From JBGSZX01 sp964640545 (GTDB taxonomy: Bacteria; Bdellovibrionota; UBA2428), in contig CAZXHL010000131.1 in the NCBI GenBank assembly GCA_964640545.1, positions 1 through 7,148 on the forward strand: a stretch of DNA of 7,148 nt, read 5' to 3'. Position 1 is the first letter of the stretch; every line of letters begins with the position of its first letter. Positions 1-6,419 of this stretch are shown piece after piece. The position numbers and the translations under genes were made by a program. The notes beneath the pieces were generated by a model. That model saw nothing but the letters and a program-made list of their open reading frames with translations. It made no database searches and had not been told where the DNA came from.

Positions 1-831
1 CACGACAAGATCAGAAAGTGCGTTTCTTTGCTGATCTGTGAATGCCGTTTCTTTTCCCTGACGGAAAAGCTCGAGGTCCGATAGAACAATATCGTAAAGT
101 GACTTCCCCATAGCATAGACATCCGTTTGAACAGTGACCTTCTTTAGATACATTTGTTCCGGGGCCCGGTATCTTTCAGTACTTAGAAAATCTAAAGGGA
201 TTCGGTCGCCGACTTTTAGATGCCCTGAAAAATCAACGACGAATACATCGCCAGAAGTGCCCATGACAATATTGTTAGGCTTTACATCTCCATGCACATA
301 ACCTCGTGCATGCAAACTCTCCAAGATTTTCGCGCCCTCACTCAATGGATAAAGCATGCTCCGCAAGCTCGTTTTGTCAGTTGAAGCGTTAATCAACTCT
401 CCAACATCTACTCCACCGACGTCCTCCAGAATGATTGAAGGAGGCTCTTTTATCCATCCATATAACTTCGGAATACCTTCCAAATCTTGATTGGCTTGCA
501 GAAATTGAATCTCTTTCTTCAGGTCTTTGTAAGGATTCTCTCCGGTAAAACTCTTCATAAAGACCGATTTGCTCGGGTCATATTTCGACTGATACAGACC
601 TGCCTCGCCCTGACCGCCGCTCTGTGGAGAGAATCCCGCTTTCGCATAGTCTGCGTGAAACACTTCAATAGGAACACCTTCTGCTATTCCAGATTTAGAA
701 ATTAGAAGAGAGCAACGCCCAATGACATCTAGCACCCCAACAGCCCGCGCTGGACCTGCGGAAAGTGTCAGAAGCAGAAATAGTATTCTCGCGAGCATTG
801 GATACTTATCGACGCCAAAGCCATACGTCAT
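1..831 (-). CDS. Exported eukaryotic-like Ser/Thr protein kinase, C-terminus cut off by window edge
   Basis: The reverse strand reads open from 831 to the window edge (277 codons, no stop), after an in-frame stop at 862-864. Kinase landmarks occur in order: glycine loop GQGEAG (residues 73-78), ATP-anchoring lysine in VFMK (K93), helix-C glutamate in KKEIQFL (E107), catalytic loop HGDVKPNN (D182, K184, N187), metal-binding DFS in place of DFG (D200), YRAPE (APE 223-225) and DVYAMG (D237). A protein-kinase fold with an intact active site is therefore well supported. The N-terminus is a Sec-type signal peptide: hydrophobic ILFLLLTLSAG followed by PARA, a good signal-peptidase site. Two ATG starts are possible, 831 or 798; the second gives a compact 19-residue signal peptide MLARILFLLLTLSAGPARA. 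Neither has a good ribosome-binding site (831 has GGA very close upstream). HGD instead of HRD makes it a non-RD kinase. Substrate unknown; export suggests it acts outside the cytoplasm (inference). Confidence 0.88.
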   Translation of the reverse strand, partial: MTYGFGVDKYPMLARILFLLLTLSAGPARAVGVLDVIGRCSLLISKSGIAEGVPIEVFHADYAKAGFSPQSGGQGEAGLYQSKYDPSKSVFMKSFTGENPYKDLKKEIQFLQANQDLEGIPKLYGWIKEPPSIILEDVGGVDVGELINASTDKTSLRSMLYPLSEGAKILESLHARGYVHGDVKPNNIVMGTSGDVFVVDFSGHLKVGDRIPLDFLSTERYRAPEQMYLKKVTVQTDVYAMGKSLYDIVLSDLELFRQGKETAFTDQQRNALSDLVV

Positions 832-860
832 GAGTCCAATATTACCCAACAATTCAGAGT

Positions 861-883
861 GTTACAGCTTGGTAACGTTTATA
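861..883 (-). promoter_or_regulatory. Possible promoter -10 and small inverted repeat upstream of the kinase gene
   Basis: Reading the minus strand, TATAAA (878-883) resembles a sigma-70 -10 box and lies 47 bp before the 831 start. Immediately downstream, around the expected transcription start, is an inverted repeat GTTAC-N6-GTAAC (861-865 / 872-876), which could be an operator. No -35 box is found at the usual spacing. A TTGACG (892-897) is only 8 bp from the -10, too close to work with it. The call is weak. Confidence 0.22.
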
Positions 884-942
884 TTGCTTTGCGTCAACAC
901 GCCTTGCCTAAAATCTGTTTTAGAGAGATAATGCGCTCATAA

Positions 943-1006
943 GATTTCGAGCACCAGCAGAGTGACTGCTCATGATTCACTTAAAAGGGGCTTGGTGCTC
1001 GAAATC
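943..1006. repeat. Perfect 14-bp inverted repeat, 36-bp spacer, intergenic
   Basis: The arms GATTTCGAGCACCA (943-956) and TGGTGCTCGAAATC (993-1006) are exact reverse complements. The spacer holds smaller alternative pairings: AGCAG/CTGCT (956-960 / 966-970) and AGTGA/TCACT (961-965 / 977-981). It sits between the stop of the membrane-protein gene (1033) and the start of the kinase gene (831), both on the minus strand. Transcribed in that direction it would form a long hairpin, but no run of U follows the stem on either strand, so it is not a typical intrinsic terminator. It could be a REP- or MITE-like element, an RNA-processing or transcript-stabilising structure, or a protein-binding site. 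Confidence 0.75.
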
Positions 1007-1022
1007 ATAATTCTCCGGCCAA

Positions 1023-1062
1023 TATTTCTTCGCTATATTTCTTTGCTTATTTCTTCGCTATA
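1023..1062. repeat. Short imperfect tandem repeat across a stop codon
   Basis: A 15-bp sequence, TATTTCTTCGCTATA, occurs exactly at 1023-1037 and again at 1048-1062, with a degenerate third copy between them. On the minus strand this reads as three units of about 12-13 bp (AGCGAAGAAATA, AGCAAAGAAATAT, AGCGAAGAAATAT). The first two units encode SEEI and SKEI at the end of the membrane protein. The extra T at the junction creates the TAG stop at 1033-1035 that ends it. This looks like replication slippage. Confidence 0.7.
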
Positions 1063-1398
1063 GATCTCGGCCAATTCATTCCTGACCGCAGCCAAAGCCC
1101 ACAGCCACGACACACACAAAGAACCCAAAATACAAAACGCAATGAGACCAGACGAAACATCTGCTGGGTCCTGGAATAAGACTGTCAACAACCAAGACAA
1201 GGACAGTCCAAAACACAAAAATGCCATCAATATGATTGTCGTCACAATGCTTAAACTTAGAGTCCAAGCCCCTTTAAATTGCAGGAGCCGACCTTTCTTT
1301 CTGAGAGCCGAAACACTCCATTCAGACAACTTTGCAGAGAGTCGAACCGCAAGAAAAGAAAAAAAAGCAAAAATGAGGACTAACAGAAGGTTTCCCAT
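1033..1398 (-). CDS. Small multi-pass inner-membrane protein, function unknown
   Basis: I recognise no family. The 121-aa product has strongly hydrophobic stretches at about residues 2-20, 46-77 (long enough for one long or two short membrane helices) and 85-106. These are separated by a basic loop (ALRKKGRLLQFKG) and a short acidic loop (QDPAD). The charged tail (NELAEIYSEEISKEI) lies after the last helix. It is probably an inner-membrane protein with three or four passes. I chose ATG 1398 because the first hydrophobic helix begins directly after it. A TTG at 1440 would add 14 polar residues and overlap the divergent gene. No clear ribosome-binding site precedes 1398. A run of eight A on the plus strand (1359-1366) lies in the codons for the first helix. 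The kinase gene follows on the same strand after 201 bp, with an inverted repeat between them, so co-transcription is uncertain. Confidence 0.72.
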   Translation of the reverse strand: MGNLLLVLIFAFFSFLAVRLSAKLSEWSVSALRKKGRLLQFKGAWTLSLSIVTTIILMAFLCFGLSLSWLLTVLFQDPADVSSGLIAFCILGSLCVSWLWALAAVRNELAEIYSEEISKEI

Positions 1399-1419
1399 AG
1401 ATCTGCTAAACTGACTAGC

Positions 1420-2592
1420 ATGGAGATCTCCGCCGAACAAAAGCTCTCTAAAGAAAATGCTGTAGAAGATACAGTAGAAAAATCAACACAAGAGATTGCC
1501 GTTATTGGCTGCAATCTTTCGGCGCTAATGGCACTGGCAACGCTCAATAAATTTAATAATTTTCATTTAACTTGGGCTTTGGCCCCTAAGGAGTCCTTTG
1601 ATCCCGGAAAAGGCATTAGCATTCTTTTACCCGAACAGGCGGTTGCGCACCTGCCCGAACACTCGGAATCTCGAAAGTTGATTGAGCCTGTTATTTTTCA
1701 CAACTCACACAGACACGAAAGACTGAGCGAGTTTCTGAGGCAACCGCAGACGAGTTTTTCTAAATCTCTACCCACAGCACTAAGGCAGAAAATCGAAAGC
1801 ATTTGTCTTTGGAACGATGTCACTCCACTTCCCGTTGGACATAATGGCGAAATTAACTTTCATTGGACCTCTCAAGATCCAGATTCATTTACCAACAGAA
1901 AAGAAAAAAAGTTTTATCTCATCAATCGAACAGAACTCCTCAAGCATTCCGCCAAATCTTCGCAATTCAACCTTTTTTTACATAGCCTGAGTTTAGACCA
2001 GGGCGATACCAAAGATAAACTTAAGGTTATTTTCAAAGCACCAAACGCGTGGAAGGCCTTTGATGCGATACTTTGGACTTCCCAGCAAATCGACCCAAAA
2101 GTAGAAAGAGGCTCGTCCCTCAAGCTCAAAGAGAGAGTTCATTCCTCGCACGCACTTTGGCGCAGTTTCACAACCACCGTCCCAGAGCATCTCATCAATG
2201 CTTTACCCGAAGCCTCTCTATGGATTCCTGAAAGTAATGCCGCTAATCATTTTTTAAAGACCGGAGACATCTGTACAGGCTGTATCTTGAGAGTCCTAAA
2301 GCCTACACCTACAACTCTTCAAATCGATATACTCGAGATGAGCTCAGATCCCTTCAGGGGGCCACGTCCGGATAGCTGCCTTTGGACATTTGCACCGCTA
2401 CTTAGGGAATCAAACATCCAATGGAGCTCTTGTGTTTTGGATGAAAACCTCATTTACGACACACCTTTTCCGGTACTTCACTCCTTCAGGCAAGGCTTTG
2501 ATTTCTGGTCAGGGGGACCATTCAGCAATTTAGCTCGAACGATAGAACTAAAAGCTCTCTGGGCGAAACACAAGTCTCTCACGCCCAGCTGA
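1420..2592 (+). CDS. Hypothetical protein with degenerate Rossmann-like N-terminus
   Basis: A 390-aa open frame starting at ATG 1420. I recognise no family with confidence. After a charged, glutamate-rich leader of about 24 residues comes EIAVIGCNLSALMALATL (25-42). This has the strand-turn-helix shape of a dinucleotide-binding Rossmann fold, but the GxGxxG pattern is degraded to GCNLSA, so FAD or NAD binding is doubtful. No signal peptide or membrane helix is visible, suggesting a cytoplasmic protein. The last 30 residues include FWSGGPFSNLARTIEL, loosely like the C-terminal helix of flavin oxidoreductases, where a glycine-rich turn precedes a helix. That would fit a degenerate flavoprotein-like fold, but this is inference. 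No Shine-Dalgarno precedes the ATG. A possible -10 (TGCTAAACT, ending 1412) would place the mRNA start at or next to the ATG. The 3' end overlaps the opposing hydrolase gene by 45 bp. Confidence 0.78.
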   Translation: MEISAEQKLSKENAVEDTVEKSTQEIAVIGCNLSALMALATLNKFNNFHLTWALAPKESFDPGKGISILLPEQAVAHLPEHSESRKLIEPVIFHNSHRHERLSEFLRQPQTSFSKSLPTALRQKIESICLWNDVTPLPVGHNGEINFHWTSQDPDSFTNRKEKKFYLINRTELLKHSAKSSQFNLFLHSLSLDQGDTKDKLKVIFKAPNAWKAFDAILWTSQQIDPKVERGSSLKLKERVHSSHALWRSFTTTVPEHLINALPEASLWIPESNAANHFLKTGDICTGCILRVLKPTPTTLQIDILEMSSDPFRGPRPDSCLWTFAPLLRESNIQWSSCVLDENLIYDTPFPVLHSFRQGFDFWSGGPFSNLARTIELKALWAKHKSLTPS

Positions 2593-3420
2593 ATCTTTTT
2601 CCTTTTCCACCACCACAGCTTCTGTGTTTGAGTCATGCTCCAAAATCAAAATACGTTTTTCAGCCTCAGCTAACTGTAAAAACTCTTGCTTCTCATCAGC
2701 AAGCAGCGATGGATTCGAATCATAACCCATACCCCATGTTAGTGGTGAATGATGAAACGTCGGAATCAGGTCGCCACAGAAGGCCACAATTCCGTGTGAA
2801 GTTTCAAAAAAAGGTAGCTGTTGGCCTAAGGTATGGCCATCACTCCGAATAACCCAACAGCCCTTCACACACTCCTTTGGTCCCATGGAATTTCCCAGTG
2901 AAACCATTCTGAGTTGACCTGTCTTCTCCAAACATTCCCAATTTTCAGAACGATAAGAAGCTTTCTCTCTCAAAACTGGAGATTTTGCCAGACGAAAGTT
3001 TTCTTGGCTCACAAGCACTTCCGCATTCTCAAAAACTGACTTCAATTTTTTATCTTGATCAAAACAAGTCAACCCACCAGCGTGATCAAAGTGGAGATGA
3101 GTAATCAGTACATGAGTGATATCAGACGTCACAAGTCCCAAAGGACCTAACCAAGAATCCCACGATTGAACTTTGAGTCCAAATCTCATGGAAAGAGCTG
3201 GGTCCCATTTTTCTCCCATCCCCGTATCCACCAAAAGCTTATAGTTCGGACCCTGTACGAGGAGAGTTCGAAGTCCCAGTGGAATGCAGTTGTCAGCATC
3301 TGCTTTGATTTTTGTATCCCAAAGCGTCTTTGGCACATGCCCAAACATCGCTCCACCATCCAAACGAAATTCGCCGGTATCTAGTGTCGTAAAACGGGTG
3401 TCTCCATAGGTAAAATCCAC
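2548..3420 (-). CDS. Metallo-beta-lactamase-fold hydrolase, AHL-lactonase-like
   Basis: The 290-aa product has the full metal-binding set of the metallo-beta-lactamase superfamily: HLHFDH (H108, H110, D112, H113), the histidine in DGHTLGQ (H196), the bridging aspartate in FCGDL (D217) and the final histidine in LEHDS (H262). VDTGMGEKW (64-72) fits the strand and turn before the site. The layout, with HxHxDHAGG and a C-terminal EHD, resembles the branch that includes N-acyl-homoserine lactonases and related esterases; the substrate cannot be read from sequence. No signal peptide is seen, so it is probably cytoplasmic. GTG 3420 is the only usable start: an in-frame TAA lies at 3424-3426 and the first internal ATG (residue 25) would remove conserved N-terminal sequence. 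AAGG abuts the GTG, closer than a normal ribosome-binding site. The gene diverges from polA and converges with the plus gene ending at 2592. Confidence 0.9.
   Translation of the reverse strand: MDFTYGDTRFTTLDTGEFRLDGGAMFGHVPKTLWDTKIKADADNCIPLGLRTLLVQGPNYKLLVDTGMGEKWDPALSMRFGLKVQSWDSWLGPLGLVTSDITHVLITHLHFDHAGGLTCFDQDKKLKSVFENAEVLVSQENFRLAKSPVLREKASYRSENWECLEKTGQLRMVSLGNSMGPKECVKGCWVIRSDGHTLGQQLPFFETSHGIVAFCGDLIPTFHHSPLTWGMGYDSNPSLLADEKQEFLQLAEAEKRILILEHDSNTEAVVVEKEKDSAGRERLVFRPESF
2559..2600 (+). terminator. Terminator-like hairpin within the overlapping 3' ends of two convergent genes
   Basis: CTGGGCG (2559-2565) and CGCCCAG (2582-2588) form a 7-bp GC-rich stem with a 16-nt loop. On the plus strand a T-rich tract (TCTTTTTCCTTTTCC) follows from 2594, five bases after the stem. 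The stem lies inside both coding regions: before the TGA (2590-2592) of the plus gene and before the TAG (2548-2550) of the minus gene. In the minus direction a shorter CTTTT follows, so it may work weakly both ways. The long loop and the gap before the T-tract make it imperfect. Confidence 0.45.
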
Positions 3421-3496
3421 ACCTTAAGCCTAGCATGACTTTTTTGTGATGAATATTTTAATGATGGGTTTCCGTAAGGAGCGCATCAGGTTAAGA

Positions 3497-3501
3497 AAGG
3501 G
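3497..3501 (+). promoter_or_regulatory. Ribosome-binding site that fixes the polA start
   Basis: AAGGG lies about 5 bases before ATG 3506. A stronger-looking TAAGGAG occurs at 3475-3481, but the codon at a suitable distance from it is ATC (3485), not a normal start. Upstream in-frame starts at 3446 (GTG), 3449, 3461 and 3464 (ATG) have no such site and would add 14-20 residues not expected at the N-terminus of the family. Confidence 0.55.
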
Positions 3502-3505
3502 CCCT

Positions 3506-6355
3506 ATGGCACAACCTTCTCAAGAGTTTCTCAAGGACGCAGTTTATCTCATCGACGCCTCAAGCTACATTTTCAGAGCCTACTACGGAATTAACTCCAG
3601 CCTGACAGCGCCCGACGGAACTCCAACTCACGCGACATACGGCTTTCTTCAAATGATTAACGCACTTCTCACAACTCAAAATGTTAAAGAGTGTGCCCTT
3701 CTGTGGGATCAAAAGTCCAAAGGTTTCCGTCATGAGATCTTTCCCGAATACAAGGCTAACCGTGGAGCACCCCCGGAAGACTTAAGTCTGCAACTTGAGA
3801 ATTCAAAGATCGGTGTGGAGTGTCTCGGTTTGCCTCAATACGGAGAGCCTGGATTTGAGGCCGATGATTTGATTGCAACAGCCATCACAAAATTTCCTGA
3901 GAAAAAATTCGTTGTGGTTACGGGCGACAAAGACCTTTTGCAATTGGTAAGTGACCGTGTCTGGTGCCTCGATACCATGAAGCAAAAATGGTCAAACGTC
4001 GAAGCAACCTTTGAAAAATTTGGAGTGTCACCAGAGAAAGTGCCGGAAGTCCAAGCCCTATGCGGAGATTCTGTGGACAACATTCCCGGAGCGCCTGGCA
4101 TCGGCCCCAAAACTGCTGCGCAGCTGATGCAAAAGTATGGCGACCTACAAACGATTTTAGACCTAGCCAAAGAACGCTATGATAGCGGCGCAAAGATCAA
4201 AGAAAAAGACGATCCACTCAAAGGCAAAAAGATCGAAAATATTGCCGAAAACATCGAACAAGTCGAACTATCTCTTAAACTCGTCAAACTCAGCCATGAA
4301 GCACCGTTCTCCAACGACAGTGCAACCTTCTCATTAAAACCTGTAGACCAAGAACGCCTTAAGACTTTTGCTGAAAAACTTGGCCTCACAAAAGTTTTAA
4401 GCCACGCAGCCGCCGAACGCACCAAAGCGGCTGGCACCAAAGGCCAATCGGATTCGAAAGCAGAAGCCGCATCTGTTTCTCAGAAAAAAATCTTTGATTT
4501 CGTCCAAATAAAGTCCATTTCCGAGCTTTCGAAAATCCTTTCCAAATACAAAAACTCCAGCTACTTCGCCCTGGACACAGAAACTCTTGGCCCCAAAGAT
4601 AGCAGTGGGAAAGGGGACATGGTGGGACTCAGCCTAGCCTTCGACGGAAAGACCGGTTACTACGTTCCTCTTCGTCATGTAGACTCAGAAGGATCTCCCG
4701 TCCAAGAGAACCTAGACGCCAAAGAAGTCTGCCAAACTCTCAACCAATTCATTCTTGAAGAAAATCCTAATTCTAAAATCGTTTTTCAGAATGCAAAGTT
4801 TGACCTTCACATCCTAAGACAAGATGGTCTTGCAATTCCGCATGATCGCATTGAAGACACGATGGTGATGTCGTTTGTCCACAATCCTGCAGACAGGCAC
4901 GGTATGGATGCACTTTCACAAAGATGGCTCGGCTATGATTGTGTCTCGTTCTCTGAAGCTCTAGGAAAGCTTCAAAACTTTAGTTTTGTGGATTGCGAGG
5001 CAGCAACCAACTATGCCGCAGAAGACGCGGTCGTGACCTTAGCCCTTTTTGAAGAACTCAAAACAGCACTTAGTAAAAATGCTTCACTAGAATCTCTGTA
5101 CCATGAAATCGATAAACCATTGATCTCCATCTTGTTCGACCTAGAATGCAACGGGGTCTGTTTAGACCTCGACAATCTCCAAGCTCTTTCCAAAAAGTTC
5201 CACAGAGAAACAGAAGTCAGAGAAAAAGAAGCCTTAGCCATTTTAGAAGCCGAAGGTCTCGATGTCCCTGCTGACTTCAACCTGGGATCGCCCAAGCAAA
5301 TCGCCAAAGTTTTATTTGAAGACCTCAAACTTCCCATCATAAAAAAAGGAAAGACCGGCCCCTCAACAGATGTATCAGTATTAGAGGCCCTTTCTGAAAA
5401 GCACCCATTTCCTCATTGCCTTTTAGAGATTCGAGAGATCAAAAAACTCACATCAACCTACGTTGATGTCTTCCCCAAACTCGTTAACCCATCAACCCAC
5501 AGGTTACACACTGATTTTTCTCAAACCATCGCCGTTACAGGACGATTGTCCTCTTCCAATCCAAATTTGCAGAACATTCCCATTCGCACAGAACGCGGCA
5601 AAAAAATCAGAGAGGCTTTTTGTGCCCCCGAAGGTAAAATTCTTTTGGGGATCGACTATTCGCAGGTCGAACTCAGAATCCTTGCAGAAATTTCCCAAGA
5701 CAAAGAACTGTGTAAAGCCTTCCGCGAAGGAGCCGACATTCACAAAAGAACTGCAGCCTTAGTTCTCGGAGTTGAAGAAGACAAAGTCAATTCTGACAAT
5801 CGGCGCATGGCCAAGGCCATCAACTTCGGGATTGTCTACGGCCAGACTCCTTTTGGACTCAGTCAAAGCCTGGGTATTGACCGCAAAACAGCCAAGCAGT
5901 TCATCGACGATTACTTTGCCACTTATCCTGGAATCAAAAAATACATGGACGAAACATTGGAATACGCCAAGGCCAACCAATTCGTAAAAAGCCTCTGCGG
6001 GCGAGTCCGCTACCTGCCCGATATCAACGCCAAGAACGCCATCCAGCGTAACTTCGCGGAACGCACGGCCATCAACTCACCGATCCAGGGAACCGCTGCC
6101 GACCTCATTAAAGCCGCCATGATCGACATTCAAAACAACATCATGCCCCAATTCACCTCTGCAAAGATGGTCCTACAAATTCACGATGAATTGCTTTTTG
6201 AAGTCGATGGAGACAGTGCCAATATGGAGCTAGAAAACGCCCTGAAAGATTCCATGGAAAACATTGATATTATTAAGTCTTTCACAGGCCACTCTCTTCA
6301 GGTCCCTATGAAAGCGGAGGCCTCCTGGGGCCAGAACTGGGGTCAGCTCAAGTAA
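3506..6355 (+). CDS. polA: DNA polymerase I
   Basis: The 949-aa product has the three domains of bacterial DNA polymerase I, which fills gaps and removes RNA primers from Okazaki fragments and acts in excision repair. The 5' nuclease domain (about 1-300) shows LIDASS (D17), EADD (D120, D121), TGDKD (D141, D143) and the helix-hairpin-helix region GDSVDNIPGAPGIG (187-200). A polar linker rich in Ala, Lys and Ser follows (about 301-328). The 3'-5' proofreading domain (about 330-530) keeps all four acidic residues: DTE (D357, E359), NAKFD (D433) and YAAED (Y503, D507), so proofreading should be active, unlike in Taq or Bacillus enzymes. The polymerase domain has motif A DYSQVELR (D717), the O-helix RRMAKAINFGIVYG (R766-G779, with F774 and Y778) and motif C QIHDE (H893, D894, E895). 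Length is close to the usual 930 or so. The start at 3506 was chosen from its ribosome-binding site. It is divergent from the hydrolase gene, 85 bp away. Confidence 0.98.
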   Translation: MAQPSQEFLKDAVYLIDASSYIFRAYYGINSSLTAPDGTPTHATYGFLQMINALLTTQNVKECALLWDQKSKGFRHEIFPEYKANRGAPPEDLSLQLENSKIGVECLGLPQYGEPGFEADDLIATAITKFPEKKFVVVTGDKDLLQLVSDRVWCLDTMKQKWSNVEATFEKFGVSPEKVPEVQALCGDSVDNIPGAPGIGPKTAAQLMQKYGDLQTILDLAKERYDSGAKIKEKDDPLKGKKIENIAENIEQVELSLKLVKLSHEAPFSNDSATFSLKPVDQERLKTFAEKLGLTKVLSHAAAERTKAAGTKGQSDSKAEAASVSQKKIFDFVQIKSISELSKILSKYKNSSYFALDTETLGPKDSSGKGDMVGLSLAFDGKTGYYVPLRHVDSEGSPVQENLDAKEVCQTLNQFILEENPNSKIVFQNAKFDLHILRQDGLAIPHDRIEDTMVMSFVHNPADRHGMDALSQRWLGYDCVSFSEALGKLQNFSFVDCEAATNYAAEDAVVTLALFEELKTALSKNASLESLYHEIDKPLISILFDLECNGVCLDLDNLQALSKKFHRETEVREKEALAILEAEGLDVPADFNLGSPKQIAKVLFEDLKLPIIKKGKTGPSTDVSVLEALSEKHPFPHCLLEIREIKKLTSTYVDVFPKLVNPSTHRLHTDFSQTIAVTGRLSSSNPNLQNIPIRTERGKKIREAFCAPEGKILLGIDYSQVELRILAEISQDKELCKAFREGADIHKRTAALVLGVEEDKVNSDNRRMAKAINFGIVYGQTPFGLSQSLGIDRKTAKQFIDDYFATYPGIKKYMDETLEYAKANQFVKSLCGRVRYLPDINAKNAIQRNFAERTAINSPIQGTAADLIKAAMIDIQNNIMPQFTSAKMVLQIHDELLFEVDGDSANMELENALKDSMENIDIIKSFTGHSLQVPMKAEASWGQNWGQLK

Positions 6356-6366
6356 GATCTTTAAGG

Positions 6367-6394
6367 TTGACTCTAAAGCTGCTCCGCCTAGATT
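6367..6394 (+). promoter_or_regulatory. Probable sigma-70-type promoter of the secreted-protein gene
   Basis: TTGACT (6367-6372) matches five of six bases of the -35 consensus. TAGATT (6389-6394), after a 16-bp spacer, matches four of six of the -10. Transcription would begin near 6401, giving a leader of about 20 nt that carries GGGAGAGAG before ATG 6420. It lies between the polA stop (6355) and the next gene, so that gene need not depend on polA transcription. Confidence 0.45.
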
Positions 6395-6419
6395 GCCGCT
6401 TAACGGGAGAGAGACTTGT

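Noticed and set aside
487..931. Two plus-strand open frames (487-705 and 722-931)
   Set aside because: They are antisense to the kinase gene, whose motif-rich frame explains this stretch, and the second runs into the upstream gap. Their products show no domain.
984..1276. Twelve-base inverted match, AAAGGGGCTTGG at 984-995 and its complement at 1265-1276
   Set aside because: A 12-base match between strands is expected by chance a few times in a window this size.
1142..1414. Plus-strand open frame of 90 codons
   Set aside because: It is antisense to the membrane-protein gene, which has a sensible helix pattern; the plus-strand product is low-complexity and basic.
1399..1440. TTG 1440 as the start of the membrane-protein gene
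   Set aside because: It overlaps the start of the divergent gene and adds a polar leader before the first helix; ATG 1398 is simpler.
3446..3505. Longer polA start at GTG 3446 or nearby ATG codons
   Set aside because: The added residues are not family-like and have no ribosome-binding site at a proper distance; ATG 3506 does.
6359..6378. Hairpin CTTTA/TAAAG after polA as a terminator
   Set aside because: Only five A/T-rich pairs, no T-run, and it overlaps the better-supported promoter of the next gene.
6393..6419. TTG 6393 as the start of the secreted-protein gene
   Set aside because: It would place nine polar residues before MKK and ignores the ribosome-binding site at 6405-6413.
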